Below the pieces are notes generated by a model, which saw only the letters and a program-made list of their open reading frames with translations, had not been told where the DNA came from and ran no database searches. Below, piece after piece: positions 45,719 to 53,122 of a stretch of 64,000 bases of DNA (its first letter is position 1; every line of letters begins with the position of its first letter). The stretch lies in the NCBI GenBank assembly GCA_017429475.1, contig JAFROX010000002.1, positions 62,001 through 126,000 on the forward strand, read 5' to 3'. This stretch comes from Bacteroidales bacterium (lineage in GTDB: Bacteria > Bacteroidota > Bacteroidia > Bacteroidales > UBA932). Position numbers and translations under genes: made by a program.

Positions 45719-46072
45719 ATGGAGAAGATGGAGAAAAAGTGTCTGGAATGCGGGAATGCCTTCAATGGGCGCAGCGACAAGAAATTCTGCAGCGATATGT
45801 GCCGCAACGCATACCACAACAGGATTTACCGACAGGAGAAAAGCCTGATCACCCAGGTCAACAGCAAGCTGGCCGCCAACCGCAGAATTTTGGAAAATCT
45901 ATACTCTGCAGGGGTGAGGAAGGTGCCGAAAAATCTGCTGGAAGAAGAAAAGTTCGATTTCGGGCATTACACTTCGCTCAGCCGCAATAAACTGGGCAAG
46001 GTGACCTACCGCTGCTATGAATTCACCTACTATTCAGACCTGCACAGAAACGTGACGATACGGAAGGACTGA
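45719..46072 (+). CDS. Small zinc-ribbon protein, function unknown
   Basis: A 117-residue basic protein. The N-terminal third is a treble-clef zinc ribbon, CLECGNAFNGRSDKKFCSDMCRNAYHN, of the kind found in MYND/YacG-like small proteins. The rest is mostly helical and ends YEFTYYSDLHRNVTIRKD. I recognise it as a conserved Bacteroidota hypothetical, but no function is established. The ATG at 45719 is used; another ATG three codons on (45728) is possible, and an upstream in-frame start (45698) would place the protein on the expected leader. Confidence 0.7.
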   Translation: MEKMEKKCLECGNAFNGRSDKKFCSDMCRNAYHNRIYRQEKSLITQVNSKLAANRRILENLYSAGVRKVPKNLLEEEKFDFGHYTSLSRNKLGKVTYRCYEFTYYSDLHRNVTIRKD

Positions 46073-46086
46073 AACCGCTTTTTTCG

Positions 46087-46094
46087 TATTTTTG
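46087..46094 (+). promoter_or_regulatory. -7 box of the M3 peptidase gene
   Basis: TATTTTTG, 22 bp before the ATG at 46117; it rules out the earlier TTG start at 46096. Confidence 0.45.
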
Positions 46095-46116
46095 ATTGAC
46101 TGAAACAACATCTGTA

Positions 46117-48156
46117 ATGAACGAGAATCCGTTGCTGGTAGAGTCCGGGAACCCTTTCGGGGCTCCGGCTTTCGACAAAATTGAAAACAGACATTACGTT
46201 CCCGCATTTGAACAGGCCCTGGCCGAAGCAAAGGCCGAAGTGGATGCGATAATCGCAAATCCGCAGGAGCCCACTTTCGATAATACGGTGCTTGCACTGG
46301 AACGCTGCGGGAAGAAGCTCAACACCGTGGAGGAGATATTCTTCAACCTCAACGAAGCCTGCACCGATGACGAAATGCAGCAGATTGCCGAACAGATGGC
46401 TCCCAAGCTGACAGAATTCAGTATGTATGTCTCCCTCAGCGAGGAACTCTTCTCCCGCGTCAAGTCCGTTTATGATCGCAGGGACAGCCTCGCCCTGAAC
46501 AAGGAGGACAGCAGGCTGCTCTCAGAAACATACAAGTCATACGCCCGTAACGGAGCGAATCTTCCGAAAGAGGACAAGGCTGTCTTCAGCAAACTTTCGG
46601 AGGAACTGTCCGTAGCATCTCTGAAGTTCGGCAACAACACCCTTGGAGCCACGAATGCATACACGCTCGAACTGACGGAAGAGGAGCAACTGGAAGGGCT
46701 GCCGGATTTCGTAAGGGAAGCCGCCGCAGAAGAAGCCGCCTCCCGCGGCAAGGATGGATGGGTATTCACCCTGGATCATCCGTCATTCGTGCCCTTTATG
46801 CAGTACAGCTCGCGCCGCGACCTGCGTGAACGGCTGTGGAAGGCATACAACACGCGTTGCATCGGCGACAAGTTCGACAATGAGGCCAACATACGCAAGA
46901 TCGTCGACCTCAGCACCCGCAGGGCGAGAATGCTGGGCTATGACACCTATGCCGATTATGCCACCGAAGAGCGGATGGCGAAGAACAAGGAGACAGTCAT
47001 CGCATTCGTAGGCGATATGATGGACAAATGCCTGCCCTACGCCCGCAAGGACGTGGCCGACCTGCAGGACTATGCCCGCGCCAACGGTTTCGAAGGGCGG
47101 CTGATGCCCTGGGATTTCGCTTTCTGGAGCGAAAAACTGCGCACTGAGAAATATTCTGTCAATGACGAGCTTCTCAAACCCTATTTCGAACTCGACGCAG
47201 TACGCGAGGCCATCTTCGGCCTGGCCGGGACACTCTACGGGCTGACGTTCGAACGTCGGAATGACATACCGGTATACCATCCTGACGTGCAGGTGTACGA
47301 GGTCCGTGACGGCGCCCGTTTCCTCGGGCTGCTCTATATGGATTTCTTCCCCCGGGAAAGCAAGCGCGGAGGTGCGTGGATGACATCGTTCCGCGACCTC
47401 AGCATAGAAGACGGAGTGGAGACCAGACCGCTCATCCAGCTCGTGACCAACTTCTCGAAACCCACTGCGGACACTCCGTCGCTGCTCACACACGACGAAG
47501 TGACGACCTTCCTGCACGAATTCGGGCACTGTCTGCACGGACTGCTTGCAGAAGGTTCCTATGCTTCGCTGACCGGCACTTCGGTAGCAAGGGATTTCGT
47601 CGAGCTGCCTTCGCAGTTTATGGAGAACTGGGCCTTCGAACCCGAATGGCTCAACACCTTCGCGAAACACTACAAGACCGGCGAGTCCATTCCCCAGGAA
47701 CTCATCGACAGGCTGGTCGCCGCAAAGAACTACCACGCGGGATATGCATTCGTACGCCAGCTTCAGTTCTGCGCCATAGACCTTGCCTGGTATACTTCCA
47801 CTGATGTCCCTGCTGCAAATGCCGTGGATTTCGAGCACGAAGTGATCGCCCCTACGGCCGTAATGCCTGTGATAGAAAGCACTGCGATGTCGCCCCAATT
47901 CACACACATATTCTCGGGCGGCTATGCCGCCGGGTACTATTCCTACAAGTGGGCGGAGGTGCTTGAAGCCGATGCATTCGCCCTCTTCAAGGAGAAAGGC
48001 ATCTTCAACAGGGAAGTTGCCGCTTCTTTCCGGAACAACATCCTTTCGAAAGGCAATCTGGAAGACGCCGACGTGCTTTACCGCAATTTCAGGGGCCGCG
48101 ACCCGCGTCCGGAGGCCCTTCTCGAGCAGAACGGTCTGAGCGAAAGGACAAAATAA
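46117..48156 (+). CDS. dcp: M3 family metallopeptidase (peptidyl-dipeptidase Dcp / oligopeptidase A type)
   Basis: A 679-residue zinc peptidase that trims peptides. The zinc site HEFGH lies at residue 467, followed by the downstream Glu region (FVELPSQFMENWAFEPEWL), as in Dcp/PrlC. No signal peptide is visible, so it is probably cytoplasmic, although Bacteroidota Dcp proteins can be exported. The N-terminal NPFGAPAFDKIENRHYVPAFEQAL is the usual family start. Dcp versus oligopeptidase A cannot be decided from motifs alone. Confidence 0.92.
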   Translation: MNENPLLVESGNPFGAPAFDKIENRHYVPAFEQALAEAKAEVDAIIANPQEPTFDNTVLALERCGKKLNTVEEIFFNLNEACTDDEMQQIAEQMAPKLTEFSMYVSLSEELFSRVKSVYDRRDSLALNKEDSRLLSETYKSYARNGANLPKEDKAVFSKLSEELSVASLKFGNNTLGATNAYTLELTEEEQLEGLPDFVREAAAEEAASRGKDGWVFTLDHPSFVPFMQYSSRRDLRERLWKAYNTRCIGDKFDNEANIRKIVDLSTRRARMLGYDTYADYATEERMAKNKETVIAFVGDMMDKCLPYARKDVADLQDYARANGFEGRLMPWDFAFWSEKLRTEKYSVNDELLKPYFELDAVREAIFGLAGTLYGLTFERRNDIPVYHPDVQVYEVRDGARFLGLLYMDFFPRESKRGGAWMTSFRDLSIEDGVETRPLIQLVTNFSKPTADTPSLLTHDEVTTFLHEFGHCLHGLLAEGSYASLTGTSVARDFVELPSQFMENWAFEPEWLNTFAKHYKTGESIPQELIDRLVAAKNYHAGYAFVRQLQFCAIDLAWYTSTDVPAANAVDFEHEVIAPTAVMPVIESTAMSPQFTHIFSGGYAAGYYSYKWAEVLEADAFALFKEKGIFNREVAASFRNNILSKGNLEDADVLYRNFRGRDPRPEALLEQNGLSERTK

Positions 48157-48157
48157 T

Positions 48158-48188
48158 TTTGCGTATTACAGTTTTTTATCTACTTTTG
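48158..48188 (+). promoter_or_regulatory. tRNA-Met promoter
   Basis: TTTG, exactly 19 bp, then TACTTTTG: a full consensus match. The -33 box begins one base after the dcp stop codon. A small CCGC-TTCG-GCGG hairpin (48193-48204) lies at the predicted 5' end of the precursor. Confidence 0.85.
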
Positions 48189-48213
48189 TTGCCCGCTTCG
48201 GCGGAAATATGAT

Positions 48214-48287
48214 GGCGGGATAGCTCAGCTGGTTAGAGCGCATGATTCATAATCATGAGGTCCCCAGTTCAATCCTGGGTCCCGCTA
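48214..48287 (+). tRNA. tRNA with CAT anticodon (elongator Met; Ile2 not excluded)
   Basis: A complete cloverleaf of 74 nt: acceptor GGCGGGA with TCCCGCT (first pair G-T), D arm GCTC/GAGC, anticodon stem CATGA/TCATG around TTCATAA (CAT at 48248-48250), T arm CCCAG/CTGGG with TTCAATC, and discriminator A. CCA is not encoded. It lacks the unpaired position 1-72 of initiator tRNA. A CAT tRNA modified by TilS to read AUA cannot be excluded by eye. Confidence 0.9.
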
Positions 48288-48288
48288 C

Positions 48289-48338
48289 CCCAACAAAAAG
48301 AAGCAACCGGATTTGCCGGTTGCTTTTTTGTTGGGGTA
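48289..48338 (+). terminator. Terminator after tRNA-Met
   Basis: AAGCAACCGG pairs with CCGGTTGCTT around a 5-nt loop and runs into T6. Flanking CCCCAACAAAAA and TTTTTGTTGGGG extend the inverted repeat. Confidence 0.85.
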
Positions 48339-48366
48339 AATCTTCGTTTTCATGGGAGGATTTTGT

Positions 48367-48374
48367 TATATTTG
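48367..48374 (+). promoter_or_regulatory. -7 box of the GH43 gene
   Basis: TATATTTG, 39 bp before the GH43 start; no clear -33 box at 19 bp. Confidence 0.45.
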
Positions 48375-48413
48375 TAAGAATCGATTACCAATACGACACA
48401 AATACTTTCCAAA

Positions 48414-49385
48414 ATGAAAACTCCGAAATACATTTTCCCTTCTGATTACATGGCAGACCCGTCGGTACACGTTTTCGACGGCCGTCTTTACGTCTATCCT
48501 TCTCACGACTGGGATTCAGGCGTGCCCGAGGATGACCTTGGCAACCATTTCAATATGAAAGACTACCACGTCCTGAGCACCGACGACGTGGAGAACGGCG
48601 AGTTCAAGGACCACGGCGTCATCCTCAAGCTGGAAGACATTCCCTGGGCAAAATGCCACCTGTGGGACTGCGACATCGCAAAGAAGGGAGACAAATACTA
48701 CCTCTATTTCCCGGCAAAGGACAAGACCCATATCTTCCGCTGCGGCGTTGCCGTTGCAGACAGCCCGACCGGTCCGTTCATTCCCCAGCCCGACCCGATC
48801 CGTGGCTCATACAGTATCGACTACTGCATCCTGGAGGATAAGGGAGAGTATTATTTCTATTTCGGAGGCATCTGGGGAGGCCAGTTGCAACGCTACCGCA
48901 ACAACGACGCCATCGAGCCCATCAAGCTCCCTGCCGACGACGAGCCTGCACTCTGCCCCAAGATCGCAAAGCTGTCGGACGATATGCTGCAGTTCGCAGA
49001 GGCTCCGCGCGACGTGCAGATCCTGGACGCTGACGGCAACCCTCTCAAGCACGGCGACCCTCACCGCTTCTTCGAGGCCACGTGGGTTCACAAATACAAC
49101 GGCAAGTATTATTTCTCATACTCTACCGGTGACACCCACTTCCTCTGCTACGCCATAGGCGACAACCCTTACGGTCCGTTCACATACCAGGGTGTCATCC
49201 TCACTCCGGTCGTAGGCTGGACTACACACCACTGCATCGTGGAATACAAGGGCAAATGGTATCTCTTCCACCACGACTGCGTGCCCAGCAACGGCGTCAC
49301 CTGGCTCCGCAGCCTCAAGGTCGTGGAACTCGAGTACGAACCCGACGGCCGCATCAAGACTATCAAGGGAACTGCTGACAAATAA
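48414..49385 (+). CDS. Glycoside hydrolase family 43, cytoplasmic (beta-xylosidase / arabinofuranosidase type)
   Basis: A 323-residue five-bladed beta-propeller enzyme without signal peptide, so it acts inside the cell on imported oligosaccharides. The three catalytic acids are visible: Asp15 (YMADPSVHVFDG, base), Asp136 (SIDYCIL, pKa modulator) and Glu221 (RFFEATWVHKYNG, acid). The length, with no C-terminal beta-sandwich, fits the smaller GH43 subfamilies. It may finish breakdown begun by the GH10 and GH3 lipoproteins. It is followed one base later by ispF and may share its message. Confidence 0.9.
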   Translation: MKTPKYIFPSDYMADPSVHVFDGRLYVYPSHDWDSGVPEDDLGNHFNMKDYHVLSTDDVENGEFKDHGVILKLEDIPWAKCHLWDCDIAKKGDKYYLYFPAKDKTHIFRCGVAVADSPTGPFIPQPDPIRGSYSIDYCILEDKGEYYFYFGGIWGGQLQRYRNNDAIEPIKLPADDEPALCPKIAKLSDDMLQFAEAPRDVQILDADGNPLKHGDPHRFFEATWVHKYNGKYYFSYSTGDTHFLCYAIGDNPYGPFTYQGVILTPVVGWTTHHCIVEYKGKWYLFHHDCVPSNGVTWLRSLKVVELEYEPDGRIKTIKGTADK

Positions 49386-49386
49386 T

Positions 49387-49866
49387 ATGGGCACTTTCAG
49401 AGTTGGCAACGGATATGATGTCCACGTCCTGGCCCCGGGCTACCGCCTTGTGCTTGGCGGCGTGGAGATAGACAATTCCAAAGGATGCGTGGCGCATTCC
49501 GACGGTGACGTGATCCTACACGCCCTGTGCGACGCTATGCTGGGAGCGCTGGCGCTGGGTGACATCGGGCATCATTTTCCTGATACCGACGCTCAATATT
49601 CGAATATCGACAGTTGCCTATTGCTTTCACGGGTTGCAGACCTTGTTGCACAGAGAGGATGGCGGCTTGTCAATGCCGACATAACACTGTTGCTCCAGAG
49701 GCCGAAAATCGCTCCTTACATCCTGCAGATGCGGGAAAAGATCGCCTCCGTGCTGAAAGTCGACAAGGACTGCATTTCTGTGAAAGCGACAACTACCGAG
49801 AAGCTTGGTTATGTGGGCAGAGAAGAAGGAGTTGCATCTTATGCAACAGTTTTGTTGGAGAAATAA
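49387..49866 (+). CDS. ispF: 2-C-methyl-D-erythritol 2,4-cyclodiphosphate synthase
   Basis: The fifth enzyme of the MEP isoprenoid pathway. The 159-residue protein begins with GNGYDVHVLAPGYRLVLGGVEI, containing the zinc ligands Asp-Val-His, then AHSDGDVILHALCDAMLGA and the GDIGHHFPDTDAQY loop. The C-terminal VSVKATTTEKLGYVGREEG-type motif is present as CISVKATTTEKLGYVG. It starts one base after the GH43 stop. Confidence 0.97.
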   Translation: MGTFRVGNGYDVHVLAPGYRLVLGGVEIDNSKGCVAHSDGDVILHALCDAMLGALALGDIGHHFPDTDAQYSNIDSCLLLSRVADLVAQRGWRLVNADITLLLQRPKIAPYILQMREKIASVLKVDKDCISVKATTTEKLGYVGREEGVASYATVLLEK

Positions 49867-49876
49867 TAATTTTTTA

Positions 49877-49884
49877 TACCTTTG
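49877..49884 (+). promoter_or_regulatory. -7 box of tRNA-Gln
   Basis: TACCTTTG, 30 bp before the mature tRNA. GTTG lies 19 bp upstream as a weak -33 box, overlapping the ispF 3' end. Confidence 0.6.
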
Positions 49885-49914
49885 CCACACTTTTGACCAG
49901 TAGAGGTCTACCAT

Positions 49915-49985
49915 TGAGGTATGGTGTAATGGCAGCACAAGAGATTCTGGTCCTCTTAGTGGCGGTTCGAGCCCGTCTACCTCAA
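49915..49985 (+). tRNA. tRNA-Gln (CTG anticodon)
   Basis: A 71-nt cloverleaf beginning T1-A72 (TGAGGTA with TACCTCA), as in glutamine tRNAs. The anticodon loop is TTCTGGT (CTG at about 49947-49949) and the T arm is GGCGG/CCGTC with TTCGAGC. The top pair of the anticodon stem is an A-C mismatch and position 37 is G. Discriminator A; CCA is not encoded. Confidence 0.85.
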
Positions 49986-49986
49986 C

Positions 49987-50015
49987 AAAAAAACCGGTGT
50001 GAAACCGGTTTTTTT
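49987..50015 (+). terminator. Terminator after tRNA-Gln
   Basis: An 11-bp stem (AAAAAAACCGG with CCGGTTTTTTT) around a 7-nt loop, symmetrical, so it also serves the convergent rsmE unit. Confidence 0.85.
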
Positions 50016-50027
50016 GTTATCAGGCTG

Positions 50028-50759
50028 TCAAGCTATATGTTTCAGATAAACGGCAGTCACGGCTGTGAGCGCCGCAGTCTCGATGCGGAGCCTCGAGGTT
50101 CCCAGCGAGACGGGCTGCCAACCCCTGTCCACGGCCAGACGCATCTCGTCGCGGCTGAAATCGCCTTCAGGGCCTATCATTATCACATACCTGTCACCGC
50201 CTGCCTTTGACATCGCCTCCCGGATCGAAATCTTTTCCACACCCAGGAAGTCCGTATCATCGCAGTAGCATATGAACTTCGCAGTTCCGTCTTCGAACGG
50301 CTGCTGCAGGAAATTCCTGACAGTCACGGCATCGTCCACCACAGGTACCGCACCCTTGTGGGACTGTTTGGCTGCCGCCACCACAATCCTCTCGCAACGC
50401 TCCTTCTTGAAAACTTTCCTTTCGGAATAGTCGCCGAACAAAGGGGTTATGCGGTCCACGGCTATTTCGGTGGCCTTTTCCGCGAACCATTCGAAACGGT
50501 CGATGTTTTTTGGAGGCGCTACTGCCATCTGCAGAGTGTAGGGATGGGAGCCGTAGCCTTCCTCCACCTTCAGCACGGTGAAACCGACAGCCTTCGGAGA
50601 GGCGTCATCTATCCTGCATTCGTAGATACCGCCACGACCGTCCACCACGTGGATGACGTCTCCGGCAGCGTGACGCAGCACTCTGATGCAGTGGTTGCTT
50701 TCCTCCTGGTCGAGAGTGCGGCCGCCGTCCGCGATATCCCTTGAATAGAAAAGTTCCAT
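50028..50759 (-). CDS. rsmE: 16S rRNA (uracil1498-N3)-methyltransferase
   Basis: It methylates U1498 near the decoding site. The 243-residue SPOUT-fold protein has the N-terminal PUA-like domain (NHCIRVLRHAAGDVIHVVDGRGG) and the C-terminal knot with VIMIGPEGDFSRDEMRLA and the SLGTSRLRIETAALTA motif. It is the last gene of a ten-gene minus-strand run and lies 4 bp after tsaC. Confidence 0.96.
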   Translation of the reverse strand: MELFYSRDIADGGRTLDQEESNHCIRVLRHAAGDVIHVVDGRGGIYECRIDDASPKAVGFTVLKVEEGYGSHPYTLQMAVAPPKNIDRFEWFAEKATEIAVDRITPLFGDYSERKVFKKERCERIVVAAAKQSHKGAVPVVDDAVTVRNFLQQPFEDGTAKFICYCDDTDFLGVEKISIREAMSKAGGDRYVIMIGPEGDFSRDEMRLAVDRGWQPVSLGTSRLRIETAALTAVTAVYLKHIA

Positions 50760-50763
50760 TCCG

Positions 50764-51339
50764 TTATTCCCTGATGACTTTTATTTCGCCGTCGAGTCCG
50801 ACTTTGATTATCTGCGAAGAAACGCCGGTCGCACCCTCCTCGTAGAAAGGATCCACGATGTGGTCCACCGCGTCGAGAATCGCCGCATTTATGTCTTCGA
50901 AAGAAGCGGGAGCCTCCTCACCGGAAATGTTGGCTGAAGTAGAAACGATCGCTCCGCCGAAGCGACGGCAGAGCTGCCTGCAGAATTCAGTCTGGGGAAT
51001 CCTTATGCCGACGCTTCCGTCCTCGGCAAAGACGTTCCCGGCCAGGCCCATAGCCCCGGGATAGATGATGGTCATCGGCTTGTCGTTGACTTCTATAAGC
51101 TCTATCGCCATCTGGGGGATGACCTTCACGTAGCGGCCGATCATATCGGCATCCGCCACCAGGGTTATCAGGCTTTTGGCGTCTTCGCGCTCCTTGATTT
51201 CAAAAACCCTTGCGACTGCATCCTTGTCAGAGGCATCGCAGCCTATTCCCCATACGGTGTCGGTGGGATAAAGTATCACGCCACCTTCCTTGAGAACTTT
51301 GACGGCAGCTTCTATTTCCTGTTTGAGGTCTTCTTCCAT
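50764..51339 (-). CDS. tsaC: L-threonylcarbamoyladenylate synthase (Sua5/YciO/YrdC family)
   Basis: It makes threonylcarbamoyl-AMP for t6A37 in tRNA. The 191-residue product is a single YrdC domain with ILYPTDTVWGIGCDASD, SLITLVAD and VSTSANISGEEAP. The family also contains YciO paralogues with an unclear role, but the presence of tsaE in the same run favours t6A synthesis. It follows the EEP gene by 3 bp. Confidence 0.92.
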   Translation of the reverse strand: MEEDLKQEIEAAVKVLKEGGVILYPTDTVWGIGCDASDKDAVARVFEIKEREDAKSLITLVADADMIGRYVKVIPQMAIELIEVNDKPMTIIYPGAMGLAGNVFAEDGSVGIRIPQTEFCRQLCRRFGGAIVSTSANISGEEAPASFEDINAAILDAVDHIVDPFYEEGATGVSSQIIKVGLDGEIKVIRE

Positions 51340-51342
51340 AGT

Positions 51343-52473
51343 CTATCTGTATATGTAAGTGCTGACCGGATAGTGGTCAGAATATTTTTCTCTTTTAATT
51401 TCGTTCTGGAACGCAGTGAATTCCTTGGGGAAAAGGATATAGTCTATCCTCAGCAACGGCCAGAGATAGGAATAGCTGGCCCCGAATCCGTTCCCGGCCT
51501 CTGCGAAACTGTCCTTGCGGCCTTTGCGGAGTTTGTAATATGTGTGAGAAACGGGCGTGTCGTTGAAGTCGCCGCAAATCACTACAGGGTATTCGCACTG
51601 GCTGCAGTGGGCAAGGATGTCCTCGACCTGCTGGGCACGCAGCCTGTTGGAGTTGCGCAGCTTCTCGTGGACCTCGCGGATCTCGTTTGTCAGCTCCCCT
51701 TTGGTCGCAATACGCTGGATCAGGCTGGTGAACGAGATGGTGGAAGACTGCAGATGGCAGTTGTATACCCTTATCTTGTCTCCGTCCAGGTCAATGTCGA
51801 CCCAGACGCACATATTGTGGCTGTCCTCAAACTTGATGACCCCGCTGCCGGTGATAGGATAGCGGCTGAGTATCACATTGCCGCAGAGCTCGTTGTTGCC
51901 GAAGACGAATTCCCGGCGGAAGGGCAGTCCGGGCACGAACTGCTGGTATTCGTCCCTGTTGCGCATCATGAATTCCTGCATACATACTATGTCGGGGCGC
52001 TCAAGCTCTATGAATTTCTCGATCCTGTCAGTATTGGCCGCATACTCGAGGCCATCCCTCGACAGGCGCATCCTTCCCACGTTGTAGGTGATCATCTTTA
52101 TCGGCTCGCCTTCGGGCACAACCTCGTTCTTGTTGAACTTGACGAACAGGTCGGCATAGAACAGCGTCGGCAGCATCGCAATCAGGGTCAGAAAAGCCAC
52201 TGCCTTCAGCCTGAAGAGAGCTATCAGGAATATTATGACGTTGAAGAATAGGATCGGAAGGAAATACAGCCCGAAAAACATCAGCACCGAAGAGAGTTCG
52301 GAAGGCTGGAGGTATACGGAGACATATGACAGCACGAGGGCCACCGCTCCGGCCAGCGCAAATAGTTTAAGCAGGAAATCCTTGAGGGAGAACCGGCTGA
52401 AGAGCATCTCCTTCTTTCCTGCCTTGCCCCACTGGGACTCGGTCTTGTTCTGATATTTGCGTACCCTCGGCAT
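51343..52473 (-). CDS. Membrane-anchored endonuclease/exonuclease/phosphatase family protein
   Basis: A 376-residue protein with an N-terminal basic leader, three predicted helices (about 33-52, 60-80, 85-105), then an EEP domain (about 125-375). Catalytic motifs: MITYNVGRM, DIVCMQEF (metal-binding Glu), NCHLQSS, VICGDFNDTPVS (Asp-Asn pair) and the final SDHYPVSTYI (His). Substrates in this family range from DNA to phosphoinositides and sphingolipids. The membrane anchor and domain placement outside or at the membrane argue against DNA repair. It is 1 bp from the rhomboid gene. Confidence 0.88.
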   Translation of the reverse strand: MPRVRKYQNKTESQWGKAGKKEMLFSRFSLKDFLLKLFALAGAVALVLSYVSVYLQPSELSSVLMFFGLYFLPILFFNVIIFLIALFRLKAVAFLTLIAMLPTLFYADLFVKFNKNEVVPEGEPIKMITYNVGRMRLSRDGLEYAANTDRIEKFIELERPDIVCMQEFMMRNRDEYQQFVPGLPFRREFVFGNNELCGNVILSRYPITGSGVIKFEDSHNMCVWVDIDLDGDKIRVYNCHLQSSTISFTSLIQRIATKGELTNEIREVHEKLRNSNRLRAQQVEDILAHCSQCEYPVVICGDFNDTPVSHTYYKLRKGRKDSFAEAGNGFGASYSYLWPLLRIDYILFPKEFTAFQNEIKREKYSDHYPVSTYIYR

Positions 52474-52474
52474 A

Positions 52475-53122
52475 CTAATAGTACATTCTGTTTTTCTTCT
52501 TCCAGTACAGTATCAGCAGCAGGCCGAAGAGCATACCGCCCAGATGGGCGAAGTGCGCGATGTTGCCGCCCATCCCGGTTATGCCGGTCAGCAGCTCGAT
52601 TGCTCCGAATATGATCACGAACCATTTGGCCTTCATCGCCACAGGCGGAAAGATGAGCTGAAGCACGTGATTGGGGAACAGCATTGCGTAACCCAACAGC
52701 ACTCCGTATATGGCGCCTGAGGCACCCACGGTGGGAGTCGCCATCGCAACCGCAGCCTTTGCGGTTTCACCGATAGCAGTGAAATGCTCGATCTGGAGAT
52801 GCAGCACGAGGTTGTGGCACAGTGCGGCTCCAAGTCCCGTCACGAAGTAGAACAGCAGGAACTTCTTGCCACCCCACATCCGTTCCAGCGCAGTGCCGAA
52901 GATCATCAGGGTGTACATATTGAAGAACAGATGCCAGAAGCCTCCGTGCATGAACATATGGGTGACCATCTGATAACCCTTGAAATAGTGGGATTCGAAG
53001 GGGAACAGAGCCAGATACTCATAAGCTTTGTCGCCGATGAGCATCGTGCCCAGCAGGATGACGGTGTTTATTATTATCAGGTTCTTGACCACAGGGGTCA
53101 CCATTCTCCAGAAATTGCTCAT
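52475..53122 (-). CDS. Rhomboid family intramembrane serine protease
   Basis: A 215-residue protein with six predicted helices. The catalytic pair is Ser135 (VGASGAIYG) and His193 (HFAHLGGMLFG); the family HMFMHGGFWHLFFNMYTLMIFG loop lies around 55-76. It is likely to cut a membrane-protein substrate, which cannot be predicted. It overlaps mutL by 4 bp (ATGA). Confidence 0.93.
   Translation of the reverse strand: MSNFWRMVTPVVKNLIIINTVILLGTMLIGDKAYEYLALFPFESHYFKGYQMVTHMFMHGGFWHLFFNMYTLMIFGTALERMWGGKKFLLFYFVTGLGAALCHNLVLHLQIEHFTAIGETAKAAVAMATPTVGASGAIYGVLLGYAMLFPNHVLQLIFPPVAMKAKWFVIIFGAIELLTGITGMGGNIAHFAHLGGMLFGLLLILYWKKKNRMYY

Noticed and set aside
46783-47907. 374-codon minus-strand frame opposite the M3 peptidase gene
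   Set aside because: Mirrors the codon pattern of dcp and shows no domain.
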